From: JAISGQ01 sp045534445
GTDB taxonomy: Bacteria; Bacillota; Clostridia; Oscillospirales; Acutalibacteraceae
Assembly (NCBI GenBank): GCA_045534445.1
Contig: JAZSJQ010000032.1
Location: 1-29,112, forward strand
Length of the DNA: 29,112 nt
Reading direction: 5' to 3'
The notes under the pieces are model-generated. The model did not search any database, was not told the origin of the DNA, and saw only the letters and a list, made by a program, of their open reading frames with translations. This document shows, piece by piece, positions 7,364 through 14,433 of the stretch. Made by a program: the position numbers and the translations under genes. Positions within the stretch are counted from its first letter, which is position 1. The number at the start of each line of letters is the position of its first letter.

Positions 7364-7372
7364 AGTAAACGG

Positions 7373-7392
7373 AGATGCATACGCATCTTTTT
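7373..7392 (+). promoter_or_regulatory. leader hairpin with T run before the ABC-F gene (possible attenuator)
   Basis: AGATGC (7373-7378) pairs with GCATCT (7383-7388) around ATAC and is followed by a run of five T. The stem is only 6 bp, so it is a weak terminator at best. Its place in the leader of an ABC-F gene fits an attenuator, but no competing structure or leader peptide was identified. Confidence 0.35.
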
Positions 7393-7432
7393 AATTATAG
7401 CATATAATATCCGATAAGGAAAGGGAAATAAC

Positions 7433-9025
7433 ATGATTACCGTAACAAATTTAAGTCTCGCATTCTCAGGCTCCAATCTTTTCAAGGATGTCAACCTGAA
7501 ATTCGTGCCCGGCAACTGCTACGGCATAATCGGCGCAAACGGAGCAGGCAAGTCTACCTTCCTGCGTATTCTCTCGGGAGAGCTTGAACCCTCCACAGGC
7601 GAGGTCATAATCCCTGAAAACACCAGAATGTCGGTGCTAAAGCAGGATCACTTCGCATTCAACGAGTATTCCGTGCTTGACACCATAATCATGGGCAACC
7701 GCCGCCTTTACGACGTAATGAAGGAGAAGGACGCCCTTTACATGAAGGAAGACTTCTCCGACGAAGACGGAGAGAGAGCATCTGAGCTTGAGGGTGAATT
7801 TGCCGAGATGGGCGGCTGGGACGCAGAGACCGACGCTGTAAAGCTTCTTCGCGGTCTTGGTCTTGACGACCTTGACGAGCATACCCTTATGAGCAGCGTG
7901 CCTGACGCCGCAAAGGTCAAGATCCTTCTCGCACAGGCACTTTTCGGACAGCCTGAGATCCTTCTGCTGGACGAGCCTACAAACCACCTTGACATAAAGA
8001 GCATCGCATGGCTCGAGGAATTTCTCATGGACTACCCCGGCACCGTTCTTGTTGTATCCCATGACCGTCACTTCCTCAACAATGTCTGCACCCACATCTG
8101 TGATATAGACTATAACAGCATCAAAATTTACGTTGGTAACTACGATTTCTGGTATGAATCCAGCCAGCTTATTCAGCGACTTCTTGCCGATCAGCACAGA
8201 AAGGCAAGCGAGAAGATAGCAGAACTTCAGAACTTCGTATCCCGATTCTCCGCAAACAAATCCAAGGCAAAGCAGGCAACAGCCAGAAGAAAGCTTATCG
8301 AAAAGCTCAGCGTTGAGGAGCTTCCCTGCTCTACCAGAAGATACCCCTTTGTAGGCTTTACCATGGACAGAGAGCCGGGCAAGGAAATACTTCGAGTCAA
8401 TGGCATTTCCAAGACCATCGACGGAGTAAAAATTCTCAATAATGTAAGCTTTGCTCTTAACAAAACCGATAAGGTCGCCTTTATCGCAAAGAACGACCTT
8501 GCAATGACCACCCTTTTCAAGATCCTCTTCGAGGAGCTTGAGCCTGACGAAGGAACCTTCACATGGGGCGTTTCCACAACTCAGAGCTACTTGCCAAGAG
8601 ACAACGGCGAGTTCTTTGACGGCTGTGACATGAACCTTGTTGAGTGGCTGTCCCAGTGGTCAAAGGACCAGACCCAGACCTATCTGCGCGGCTTCCTCGG
8701 CAAGATGCTTTTCTCAGGCGACGAAGTATTGAAGCCCGTAAAAGTTCTTTCGGGCGGCGAAAAGGTTCGCTGTATGCTCAGCCGAATGATGCTTTTCGGC
8801 TCCAATGTTCTTGTTCTTGACCAGCCCACAAACCACCTTGACCTTGAGGCAATAACCGCAGTAAACAAGGGCGTTGAAAGCTTCAAGGGCGTAGTACTGT
8901 TTTCTTCTCACGACCACGAGTTCATGGGCACCATCGCAAACAGAATCATCGAAATCACCGAGGATGGCGTGATCGACAGAGCCTGCACCTATGATGAATA
9001 TCTCGAATACATGATGAACAGATAA
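7433..9025 (+). CDS. ABC-F family ATPase, YkpA/YbiT-like
   Basis: A 530-residue soluble protein with two ABC ATPase domains and no membrane segment; ABC-F proteins bind the ribosomal E site and help stalled or slow translation, some giving antibiotic resistance. The N-terminus (MITVTNLSLAFSGSNLF, PGNCYGIIGANGAGKSTFL) closely resembles Bacillus YkpA. Domain 1: Walker A GANGAGKS (34-41), Walker B LLLDEP (D180, E181). The linker with the basic ANKSKAKQATARRK segment lies about 240-300. Domain 2: LSGGE (439-443), but the Walker A equivalent reads AKNDLAMTT (352-360, Met for the usual Lys) and Walker B reads LVLDQP (D463, Q464 for the catalytic Glu). Site 1 instead lacks a normal LSGGQ (about 155-162). 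A good AAGGAAAGGG site precedes ATG 7433. A housekeeping role is more likely than resistance. Confidence 0.92.
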   Translation: MITVTNLSLAFSGSNLFKDVNLKFVPGNCYGIIGANGAGKSTFLRILSGELEPSTGEVIIPENTRMSVLKQDHFAFNEYSVLDTIIMGNRRLYDVMKEKDALYMKEDFSDEDGERASELEGEFAEMGGWDAETDAVKLLRGLGLDDLDEHTLMSSVPDAAKVKILLAQALFGQPEILLLDEPTNHLDIKSIAWLEEFLMDYPGTVLVVSHDRHFLNNVCTHICDIDYNSIKIYVGNYDFWYESSQLIQRLLADQHRKASEKIAELQNFVSRFSANKSKAKQATARRKLIEKLSVEELPCSTRRYPFVGFTMDREPGKEILRVNGISKTIDGVKILNNVSFALNKTDKVAFIAKNDLAMTTLFKILFEELEPDEGTFTWGVSTTQSYLPRDNGEFFDGCDMNLVEWLSQWSKDQTQTYLRGFLGKMLFSGDEVLKPVKVLSGGEKVRCMLSRMMLFGSNVLVLDQPTNHLDLEAITAVNKGVESFKGVVLFSSHDHEFMGTIANRIIEITEDGVIDRACTYDEYLEYMMNR

Positions 9026-9037
9026 AAAGACGGGAAT

Positions 9038-9264
9038 CCAAAGGGATAATATCCCTTTGGCAGGGGTTCTCAGGGGCCAGAGTCCCGCTGAGCCAGGAGT
9101 TTGAGGACGCAGTCCTCAACTATACGGAACAAAGAAAAAAGCAGGCGAAAGCCTGCTTTTTAAAGTCAGTGAAAGTTGAGGGGATTGCGATCCGCAGAAT
9201 TGCGCCCCAAACCGCAATTAATGGCGCTGTCCTTGAAAATCCTGTTTAAGGACAACGTCCTTAA
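9038..9264. repeat. intergenic hairpin repeat cluster between convergent genes
   Basis: Hairpins: 9038-9060 (CCAAAGGGAT with ATCCCTTTGG), 9069-9092 (CTCAGGGG with an imperfect partner CCCGCTGAG), 9101-9119 (TTGAGGAC/GTCCTCAA), 9136-9161 (terminator, listed separately) and 9246-9264 (TTAAGGAC/GTCCTTAA). The TTGAGGAC module is also at 17480-17498 and the CCAAAGG module at 1905-1923 and 17454-17472. No gene was seen in this 247-nt gap. Confidence 0.8.
9136..9161. terminator. terminator between the ABC-F and QueG-like genes
   Basis: AAAAAGCAGGC (9136-9146) pairs with GCCTGCTTTTT (9151-9161) around a GAAA tetraloop; A and T runs on both sides suit both converging transcripts. Confidence 0.88.
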
Positions 9265-9272
9265 GAATCCTT

Positions 9273-10073
9273 TTATTCATCATTAAAAATATCCATATTC
9301 CTTTTTATGACGCTTTTGCCTCGCCACATATAGGCACGGTCGGCAGCGTTTGCCAGATCGTTTTCCTTGACATCGGGATTAGCTCGTCTCAAAAATGCAT
9401 CTATATAGGTGTCTTCCGCATTTGCATTATGAGGGCATACGTCCTGACAGGTATCACAGCCCCAGACAGAGCCGTTCTTTCTGATAAGAGCCACCTCAAG
9501 GTCACTGAGTACGCCCTTTTTCTGAGTTATGTACGAAATGCAGTTGTCTTTTATAAAACTGTCCTCGCAAAGTGCCTTGCCGGGGCAGGCTGAGCGGCAG
9601 GCGCCGCAATGCTCACAGCAGGATACAGCTTCGCCCGTAAACGGCACCTCAAGATTTGTAACGATTTCACCGATAAAGCAGAACGTTCCGAAGCGTTCGT
9701 TTATAAGCAGATTGTTGTCTCCGATCATACCAAGACCGCAGAGAGAAGCGGTGTAAACCTCGGGGATAGGGGAGTTATCAATAAACCAGACAAAATCATG
9801 CTCGGGGAATGCATTGCGAAGAGCGAGGCAGGCATTATCGAGCATATGACCTGCTATTTCATGATAATCGGGTACGGCGGCATAAAGTGACAGATTGCCC
9901 TTTTCCACAGGAACTTTATAGGGGAAAAGAACCGAGATTACCGCCTTTGAATCCTTGGGAAGCCTGCCTTTTGCCATGCATGGCAGAAGCTTATCCTCAA
10001 CAAGAGAATAGTCACATACACCAAAGTCATATAAACCGTTGGCATTCATGATAATCGACAGCATACCTGTCAC
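9273..10073 (-). CDS. short QueG-like double 4Fe-4S protein
   Basis: Resembles epoxyqueuosine reductase (QueG) but is short: about 267 residues against roughly 380. I prefer the GTG start at 10071-10073: AAGGGG lies 8 nt upstream, whereas a GTG three codons earlier overlaps that site. Seen: a QueG-like core CGLGMIGDNNLLIN and GTFCFIGEIVTNLEV, a first cluster CEHCGACRSACP (C153, C156, C159, C163 from this start) and a second cluster WGCDTCQDVCPHN (C206, C209, C213). The C-terminal HEAT-like part of full QueG is absent. It might reduce epoxyqueuosine to queuosine in tRNA, or be a related reductase; short homologues are common in Clostridia. No other queuosine gene is nearby. Confidence 0.8.
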   Translation of the reverse strand: MTGMLSIIMNANGLYDFGVCDYSLVEDKLLPCMAKGRLPKDSKAVISVLFPYKVPVEKGNLSLYAAVPDYHEIAGHMLDNACLALRNAFPEHDFVWFIDNSPIPEVYTASLCGLGMIGDNNLLINERFGTFCFIGEIVTNLEVPFTGEAVSCCEHCGACRSACPGKALCEDSFIKDNCISYITQKKGVLSDLEVALIRKNGSVWGCDTCQDVCPHNANAEDTYIDAFLRRANPDVKENDLANAADRAYMWRGKSVIKRNMDIFNDE

Positions 10074-10148
10074 AATAATCACCCCTTAAATCAAGCACAA
10101 AAGAGAAAATACAGCTCTTTTATTATATAACAATTAAGTCTTTTAGCT

Positions 10149-10176
10149 ATTATAACACAAATTCCGAAAAAACCAA
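10149..10176 (-). promoter_or_regulatory. candidate promoter of the QueG-like gene
   Basis: On the minus strand TATAAT (10149-10154) is perfect, with TTGGTT (10171-10176) 16 nt upstream as a weak -35. It lies about 75 nt before the GTG start. Confidence 0.45.
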
Positions 10177-10200
10177 CTGTTTTATGTGAAAAAATATCCA

Positions 10201-10229
10201 TTTACATTTTGTTAATAATTTGATATAAT
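10201..10229 (+). promoter_or_regulatory. promoter of the lipoprotein/glyS operon
   Basis: TTTACA (10201-10206), 17-nt spacer, perfect TATAAT (10224-10229). The start site would be near 10236, shortly before the AAGGAGG of the lipoprotein gene. Confidence 0.8.
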
Positions 10230-10260
10230 AATATGTAACGAATTAAGGAGGAATCTCCAT

Positions 10261-11094
10261 ATGAGAAAAGTAACACTGATTCTGTTGCTTGTTCTCGTTT
10301 TGCTTATTGCACTTATAGCACCGTCATGTTCCTGCGGCGGCTCGGAAGAACCTCAGCCTCCCCTGACAAGCGGTTCGGTAGTAGTAACAAGCGGTTCGGC
10401 AATTCCAACGAATGTCGAGCCTGATATAGTCGGCAAGATAACCAGCATATCCATCACCTCTGACAAGGCGACGATGCTTGTTGAATCTGATATGACCGAT
10501 GAATCGAACGAGCAGCAGAAATACTTCAAGGCAATGGTAACAGTTGATCTTAAAACAGCTATAGGCAAGGAAGAAAGCGAAGAAAGCTTCGCTCATCTTG
10601 AGCTTACCGCAGGTGATACCGTGCAGGTATGGTTCGGCTCCTCGGTAAATGAGACATACCCTGTTCAGGCGTATGCTCAGGCAGTAAAGATCATGCGTTC
10701 CGAGGTGACAAGCGATGCAATGGGAGTAATAAATCTGCCCCGTCTCGTAGTAAACTGCGGAGCAGACAGCTCACTTGCAGCAGTGACCAACGTAACATGG
10801 AACAGCCAGAGCTACAGCTACGGCACCGTTGAGCAGATACTTGCGGCAAATCTCGGCGCTCTGGTAAGTGTCAGATGCGGAGAGACCATTTCTCTCGAAT
10901 TCAGCATGACTCCCGACAGCTATTCCGTGTCCTACAGACCTGCGGAGGAGGGTTCTGTTCCCACTCCCATTGAGCCGGTAGGCGGTAAGCTGAATATCCC
11001 CGAAAATGCAGCAGGCGATTATATATACACTGTGAATGTTGCTTACGGAGAAAACATTGTATCCTATGTATTCTCGGTATTTGCATTTGTCTGA
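10261..11094 (+). CDS. lipoprotein with a YobA/DUF3221-like domain
   Basis: A 277-residue secreted lipoprotein. Residues 1-22 are a signal peptide (basic MRKVT, then a leucine-rich core) ending in a lipobox-like APSC with C23 as the lipidation site. A short Ser/Gly linker with two TSGS repeats follows (about 36-47; the DNA also repeats ACAAGCGGTTCGG). Residues about 56-145 resemble DUF3221 (YobA): GKITSISI..., then GDTVQVWFGSSVNETYPVQA. The C-terminal half (about 150-277) is a beta-rich stretch I do not recognise. AAGGAGG precedes ATG 10261. glyS follows after 29 nt without a terminator, so the two are probably co-transcribed. Function unknown. Confidence 0.85.
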   Translation: MRKVTLILLLVLVLLIALIAPSCSCGGSEEPQPPLTSGSVVVTSGSAIPTNVEPDIVGKITSISITSDKATMLVESDMTDESNEQQKYFKAMVTVDLKTAIGKEESEESFAHLELTAGDTVQVWFGSSVNETYPVQAYAQAVKIMRSEVTSDAMGVINLPRLVVNCGADSSLAAVTNVTWNSQSYSYGTVEQILAANLGALVSVRCGETISLEFSMTPDSYSVSYRPAEEGSVPTPIEPVGGKLNIPENAAGDYIYTVNVAYGENIVSYVFSVFAFV

Positions 11095-11123
11095 TAAAAA
11101 TTTATTGAGCGAGGTCGAAAACA

Positions 11124-12503
11124 ATGCTTAACACAGAAAAATCAATGGAAAAGATCGTAGCTCTCTGCAAAAACAGAGGCTTTATATTCCCCGGCTCCGA
11201 GATTTACGGCGGTCTTGCAAATACCTGGGACTACGGCCCCCTCGGTGCAAGACTCAAGAATAACGTAAAGGACACATGGAGAAAGAGATTCATTCAGGAA
11301 AGACACAACAGCTTTGAGGTTGATGCTGATATACTCATGAACTCCCGTGTATGGGAAGCATCAGGCCACGTTTCCAGCTTCTCCGATCCTCTCCTTGACT
11401 GCAAGGAATGCAAGATGCGCCACAGAGCTGATAACCTTATCGACGATTTCAATCCCGATGCTCATGCAGACGGCATGACCAAGGAGGAGATGTTTGAGTA
11501 CATCAAGGCTAATTCAATTCCCTGCCCTCACTGCGGTAAGCACAACTTTACCGATATCCGTGAATTCAACCTCATGTTCCAGACCTTCCGCGGCGTAACC
11601 AACGACAGCAAGAGCATTATTTATCTTCGTCCCGAGAACGCACAGGGCGAGTATGTCAACTTCCTCAATGTTCAGCGTTCCATGCGTGCAAAGCTGCCCT
11701 TCTCCATCGGTCAGATCGGTAAGGCATTCAGAAATGAGATCACCCCCGGCAACTTCACCTTCAGAACCATCGAGTTCGAGCAGATGGAGTTCCAGACCTT
11801 CTGCAAGGAAGGCGAAGATACCGATCTTTATGAGTATTTCAAGGCATACGGCAAGAAATATTATGAGGATCTCGGCATTCCTTCCGATCACCTCAGATAT
11901 CATGACCATGAGAAGCTTGCACACTATGCAAAGGCAGCCTGCGATATCGAGTTCCTGTTCCCCTTCGGCTGGGGCGAAGTAAACGGAACCCACAACAGAA
12001 CCAACTTCGACCTGACAAGACATCAGGAGTACAGCGGTCAGAAGATGGATTATCTTGATCCTGTAACAAACGAGAAGTACATTCCTTATATCATTGAATC
12101 CACCTACGGTCTTGACCGTACTGTTCTCGCACTTCTTTGCGAGGCATATGATGAAGAGGTTATCGATGCAGAAAAGAACGATGTCCGTACAGTTCTGCAT
12201 CTCAATCCTGCAATCGCACCTTACAAGGCTGCAGTTCTGCCTCTTTCCAAGAAGCTTTCCGAGAAAGCTATGGAAGTACGCAACGAGCTCAGTAAGTACT
12301 TCATGACTGACTTTGACGAAACCGGTTCCATCGGTAAGAGATACCGCCGTCAGGATGAGGTCGGTACTCCCTTCTGCGTAACCTTTGACTTCGAGTCCGA
12401 AACCGACGGCTGCGTAACCGTTCGTGACCGTGACACCATGGAGCAGGAGAGAATAAAGATAGAGGATCTGGCTGCTTACATCAGCGCAAAAATTTCCTTC
12501 TAA
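11124..12503 (+). CDS. glyS: glycine--tRNA ligase (dimeric type)
   Basis: Charges tRNA-Gly with glycine + ATP in the cytoplasm. 459 residues, a class II synthetase of the eukaryotic/archaeal-like alpha2 type, not the GlyQ/GlyS tetramer. Seen: N-terminal IVALCKNRGFIFPGSEIYGG, motif 1 around GPLGARLKNNVKDTWRKRFI, motif 2 FRNEITPGNFTFRTIEFEQM, motif 3 GLDRTVLALL and an anticodon-binding C-terminal domain ending in the RYRRQDEVGTPFCVTFDFE region. The insertion has a CKEC pair and a CPHC pair that probably hold zinc. The start has GAGCGAGG upstream. No T-box is found in the short gap before it, so control is probably from the lipoprotein promoter. Confidence 0.97.
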   Translation: MLNTEKSMEKIVALCKNRGFIFPGSEIYGGLANTWDYGPLGARLKNNVKDTWRKRFIQERHNSFEVDADILMNSRVWEASGHVSSFSDPLLDCKECKMRHRADNLIDDFNPDAHADGMTKEEMFEYIKANSIPCPHCGKHNFTDIREFNLMFQTFRGVTNDSKSIIYLRPENAQGEYVNFLNVQRSMRAKLPFSIGQIGKAFRNEITPGNFTFRTIEFEQMEFQTFCKEGEDTDLYEYFKAYGKKYYEDLGIPSDHLRYHDHEKLAHYAKAACDIEFLFPFGWGEVNGTHNRTNFDLTRHQEYSGQKMDYLDPVTNEKYIPYIIESTYGLDRTVLALLCEAYDEEVIDAEKNDVRTVLHLNPAIAPYKAAVLPLSKKLSEKAMEVRNELSKYFMTDFDETGSIGKRYRRQDEVGTPFCVTFDFESETDGCVTVRDRDTMEQERIKIEDLAAYISAKISF

Positions 12504-12542
12504 GCAAAGCCATTCACAGCATACTTAGTAGGAGGATCGCCG

Positions 12543-13145
12543 ATGGAGCAGAACGGACATTGCGAAAATGTTCGCGTAACAGTGTCATTGACGCCTGACG
12601 ATATATTCAGAGCTGAAAAAACGTATCTTTCAAAGAGAAAGAAAGGTCAGCAGAGAAGAATAGTGTTCATGATAATGCTGACCCTATTTCCCTTTGTCAC
12701 ATATCTTTTTGTATGGTGGTATATGCGCATAATGCGAGCAGGCGGCTGGATAGATCTTGAGCCTGCTCAGGTTGATATTGTGACTCTGGTGTTGGTGCTG
12801 ATCGCAATAACAGTGGCAATAGCAGGCATAGTATATCTGGTTATCCGCAGAAGAAAGCTGCTGGCAAATGTCAGACACGGTCTGCAGAGATATGCATCGC
12901 TTTGCACATATACCTTCGGAGACGAGATATCGGTAGTGACACCGAGTACGGAAAGCTCAGTGAAGTACGCCGATATTCACGAAGTTATCGAAGACTATTA
13001 CGGATATCTTATCGTGCCTGAAACAGGTGCACTGCTGTATCTGCCCACCCGTGTGCTCTACGGCGAGGAGCTTGGAAGAGTAAAGGTGCTTATAAGGCAG
13101 AAGCGCGCCGAGGCAAGAAAAAAGGAAGAGCAGAAAGGGGTATAA
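12543..13145 (+). CDS. YcxB-like membrane protein
   Basis: A 200-residue protein with two membrane helices (about 39-60 and 77-102), each flanked by basic residues, a cytoplasmic N-terminus (about 38 residues, VRVTVSLTPDDIFRAEKTYL) and a soluble C-terminal domain. The end (KYADIHEVIEDYYGYLIVP, then LYLPTRVL) has the YcxB-like pattern. AGGAGG precedes ATG 12543, 39 nt after glyS; the next gene starts 1 nt after its stop, so these genes are likely co-transcribed. The biochemical role of YcxB-like proteins is not known. Confidence 0.75.
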   Translation: MEQNGHCENVRVTVSLTPDDIFRAEKTYLSKRKKGQQRRIVFMIMLTLFPFVTYLFVWWYMRIMRAGGWIDLEPAQVDIVTLVLVLIAITVAIAGIVYLVIRRRKLLANVRHGLQRYASLCTYTFGDEISVVTPSTESSVKYADIHEVIEDYYGYLIVPETGALLYLPTRVLYGEELGRVKVLIRQKRAEARKKEEQKGV

Positions 13146-13146
13146 T

Positions 13147-13623
13147 ATGCTGTACATAACCCAGAAGACATTGCTTAGATCCAAGGAGTTTGAAGTAACC
13201 GATGAGTTCAAGCGTCCCGTGTGGATAGTGAAGGGTTCGCTTGTTTCAGGAAACAAGGTGCAGATATTTACCAATGGCGGAACCTTTGCCGCAGAGATCG
13301 ATAAAAGGAACGGCCTTTTCGGAACGAAGTTTGATATTTCCGTAAACGGAGTACATTTTGACACCGTAAAGAAAAAGAACATTGCCACGGGCGTGAAGTA
13401 TGAGACCACCAAGAATGGCTGGAAGCTTGACGGTGACTATATTAAAGGCGCATACAGGCTTCTTACAGCCCGTGACGGTCTTGTTATGACTCACAGTGAG
13501 AAGTGGTTCTCCTGGGGCGAGACTTATGTTCTTGAGGTCAGCCGCAAGGAAGATGAGCTCATGTGCCTTTGCGTTGCACTCTGCGTTGATTCTTCTTCCG
13601 AAGTCAATTCACTTCTTTCATAA
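13147..13623 (+). CDS. LURP-one-related (LOR/scramblase-fold) protein
   Basis: A 158-residue soluble protein with the LURP-one-related/tubby-like beta-barrel pattern: MLYITQKTLLRSKEFEVTDEF, PVWIVKGSL, KVQIFTNGGTFAAEI, WKLDGDYIKGAYRL and a C-terminal KWFSWGETYVLEV followed by the hydrophobic helix typical of the fold (LMCLCVALCVD). GGGG precedes ATG 13147 and only 1 nt separates it from the YcxB-like gene, which implies coupled expression. The function of bacterial LOR proteins is unknown. The tRNA promoter begins 28 nt after the stop with no terminator between. Confidence 0.75.
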   Translation: MLYITQKTLLRSKEFEVTDEFKRPVWIVKGSLVSGNKVQIFTNGGTFAAEIDKRNGLFGTKFDISVNGVHFDTVKKKNIATGVKYETTKNGWKLDGDYIKGAYRLLTARDGLVMTHSEKWFSWGETYVLEVSRKEDELMCLCVALCVDSSSEVNSLLS

Positions 13624-13650
13624 AAAATTTAAAAAAAAGAAAAATAACCC

Positions 13651-13679
13651 TTGACAATTGGCGAAAACCCATATATAAT
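13651..13679 (+). promoter_or_regulatory. consensus promoter of the tRNA-Asp/tRNA-Thr operon
   Basis: Perfect TTGACA (13651-13656), 17-nt spacer, perfect TATAAT (13674-13679), about 42 nt before the first tRNA base. A full-consensus promoter fits stable RNA genes. Confidence 0.93.
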
Positions 13680-13721
13680 AACGGAGTCGCTTGAGGCAAT
13701 AAACCTCTACGACGGGCTTAC

Positions 13722-13798
13722 GGCCCAGTAGTTCAGCTGGTTAGAACGCTAGCCTGTCACGCTAGAGGTCGACGGTTCGAGTCCGTTCTGGGTCGCCA
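13722..13798 (+). tRNA. tRNA-Asp (GTC)
   Basis: Acceptor GGCCCAG (13722-13728) pairs with CTGGGTC (13788-13794, one G-T pair), followed by discriminator G and encoded CCA (13796-13798). The anticodon stem CTAGC/GCTAG holds loop CTGTCAC with anticodon GTC, and the T arm holds GGTTCGAGTCC. Discriminator G is normal for tRNA-Asp. Confidence 0.97.
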
Positions 13799-13803
13799 AA
13801 TTT

Positions 13804-13879
<76 letters not shown>

Positions 13880-13914
13880 AAAACTCCTGAAACTTTGGTT
13901 TCAGGAGTTTTTTC
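13880..13914 (+). terminator. terminator of the tRNA operon
   Basis: A 14-bp stem, AAAACTCCTGAAAC (13880-13893) with GTTTCAGGAGTTTT (13898-13911), TTTG loop, then more T. It starts one base after the CCA end of tRNA-Thr. Confidence 0.93.
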
Positions 13915-13956
13915 TTATGCCTTGTGTTTTCAGAAGAGGTGTGGTATCATAATCTT

Positions 13957-14110
13957 GCCAAACAAATCATAATAACGCAAATGTGGTATGCACTTTTATT
14001 GCTTAAGGGGGAGTATACCCTTTTATTTGTCGTCCAATTTGAATCTGCTAAAAATGCAATTCCACTTGGATGACATTGGGTTTACCTTTTGCGTTTGAGA
14101 TTTGTTTGGC
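13957..14110. repeat. imperfect inverted repeat in AT-rich gene-free DNA
   Basis: 13957-13980 and 14089-14110 are inverted copies: GCCAAACAAAT at the outer left end and ATTTGTTTGGC at the outer right, plus AACGCAA and TTGCGTT at the inner ends, about 108 nt apart. The direct repeat GTGGTAT also occurs at 13941 and 13983. On the minus strand a stretch ending in a stop at 14048-14050 reads like the tail of a protein (GKPNVIQVELHF) but has no start. I see no intact gene from 13915 to 14180; it may be the remains of a mobile element. Confidence 0.4.
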
Positions 14111-14132
14111 GACAATCGGGGTTGCGTTTTTG

Positions 14133-14163
14133 AGTGCGACAGCTTCGGTTGTCGCACTTTTTT
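14133..14163 (+). terminator. hairpin with T run in the AT-rich patch
   Basis: AGTGCGACA (14133-14141) pairs with TGTCGCACT (14150-14158), followed by a T run to 14161. A good rho-independent terminator by shape, but no gene clearly ends before it, so it may be inherited debris. Confidence 0.6.
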
Positions 14164-14180
14164 ATTCAGAAAGAGGTGGA

Positions 14181-14421
14181 ATGTTGGATTATGAACAATG
14201 GATGTACCGAGCTAAGAACACGATAGAAAACAAAATCCAGTCAGGAAGAAAATTTGAAGTAAAGTACCTGTTTCCTGGGCACGAACGGGAAGCATTATCC
14301 AAAGGCGACCGCATCAACTTTTGAAAAATACTTTTCCGATGCTGTAAAGGAAGGTCGATTACCTACTGTGGTGCGATGTGAACAAGGAAAATCGCATCAC
14401 AATCAATACATAAGTAAATAG
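14181..14421 (+). pseudogene. DUF1413-like small protein interrupted by a +1 frameshift
   Basis: From ATG 14181 (AGAGGTGG just upstream) the frame reads 47 residues, including KFEVKYLFPGHEREALSKGDRINF, and stops at TGA 14322-14324. One base further on, the reading resumes: EKYFSDAVKEGRLPTVV, then HHNQYISK, stopping at TAG 14419-14421. Joined, the roughly 79-residue protein fits the DUF1413-type small proteins common on phages and conjugative elements. The break is at AAC-TTT-TGA: removing one T of the TTTT run restores the frame. Either this is a dead gene or ribosomes shift +1 at TTT-TGA. The zinc-ribbon gene starts 13 nt after the final stop, with its ribosome binding site overlapping that stop. 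Confidence 0.6.
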
Positions 14422-14433
14422 GAGGAAGAGATT

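Noticed and set aside
11095..11123. T-box riboswitch before glyS
   Set aside because: Only 29 nt separate the lipoprotein stop from glyS and none of the T-box motifs is present there or before the lipoprotein gene.
14070..14180. Upstream ATG at 14070 for the DUF1413-like gene
   Set aside because: The extra residues come from translating a terminator hairpin; ATG 14181 has a ribosome binding site and fits the family length.
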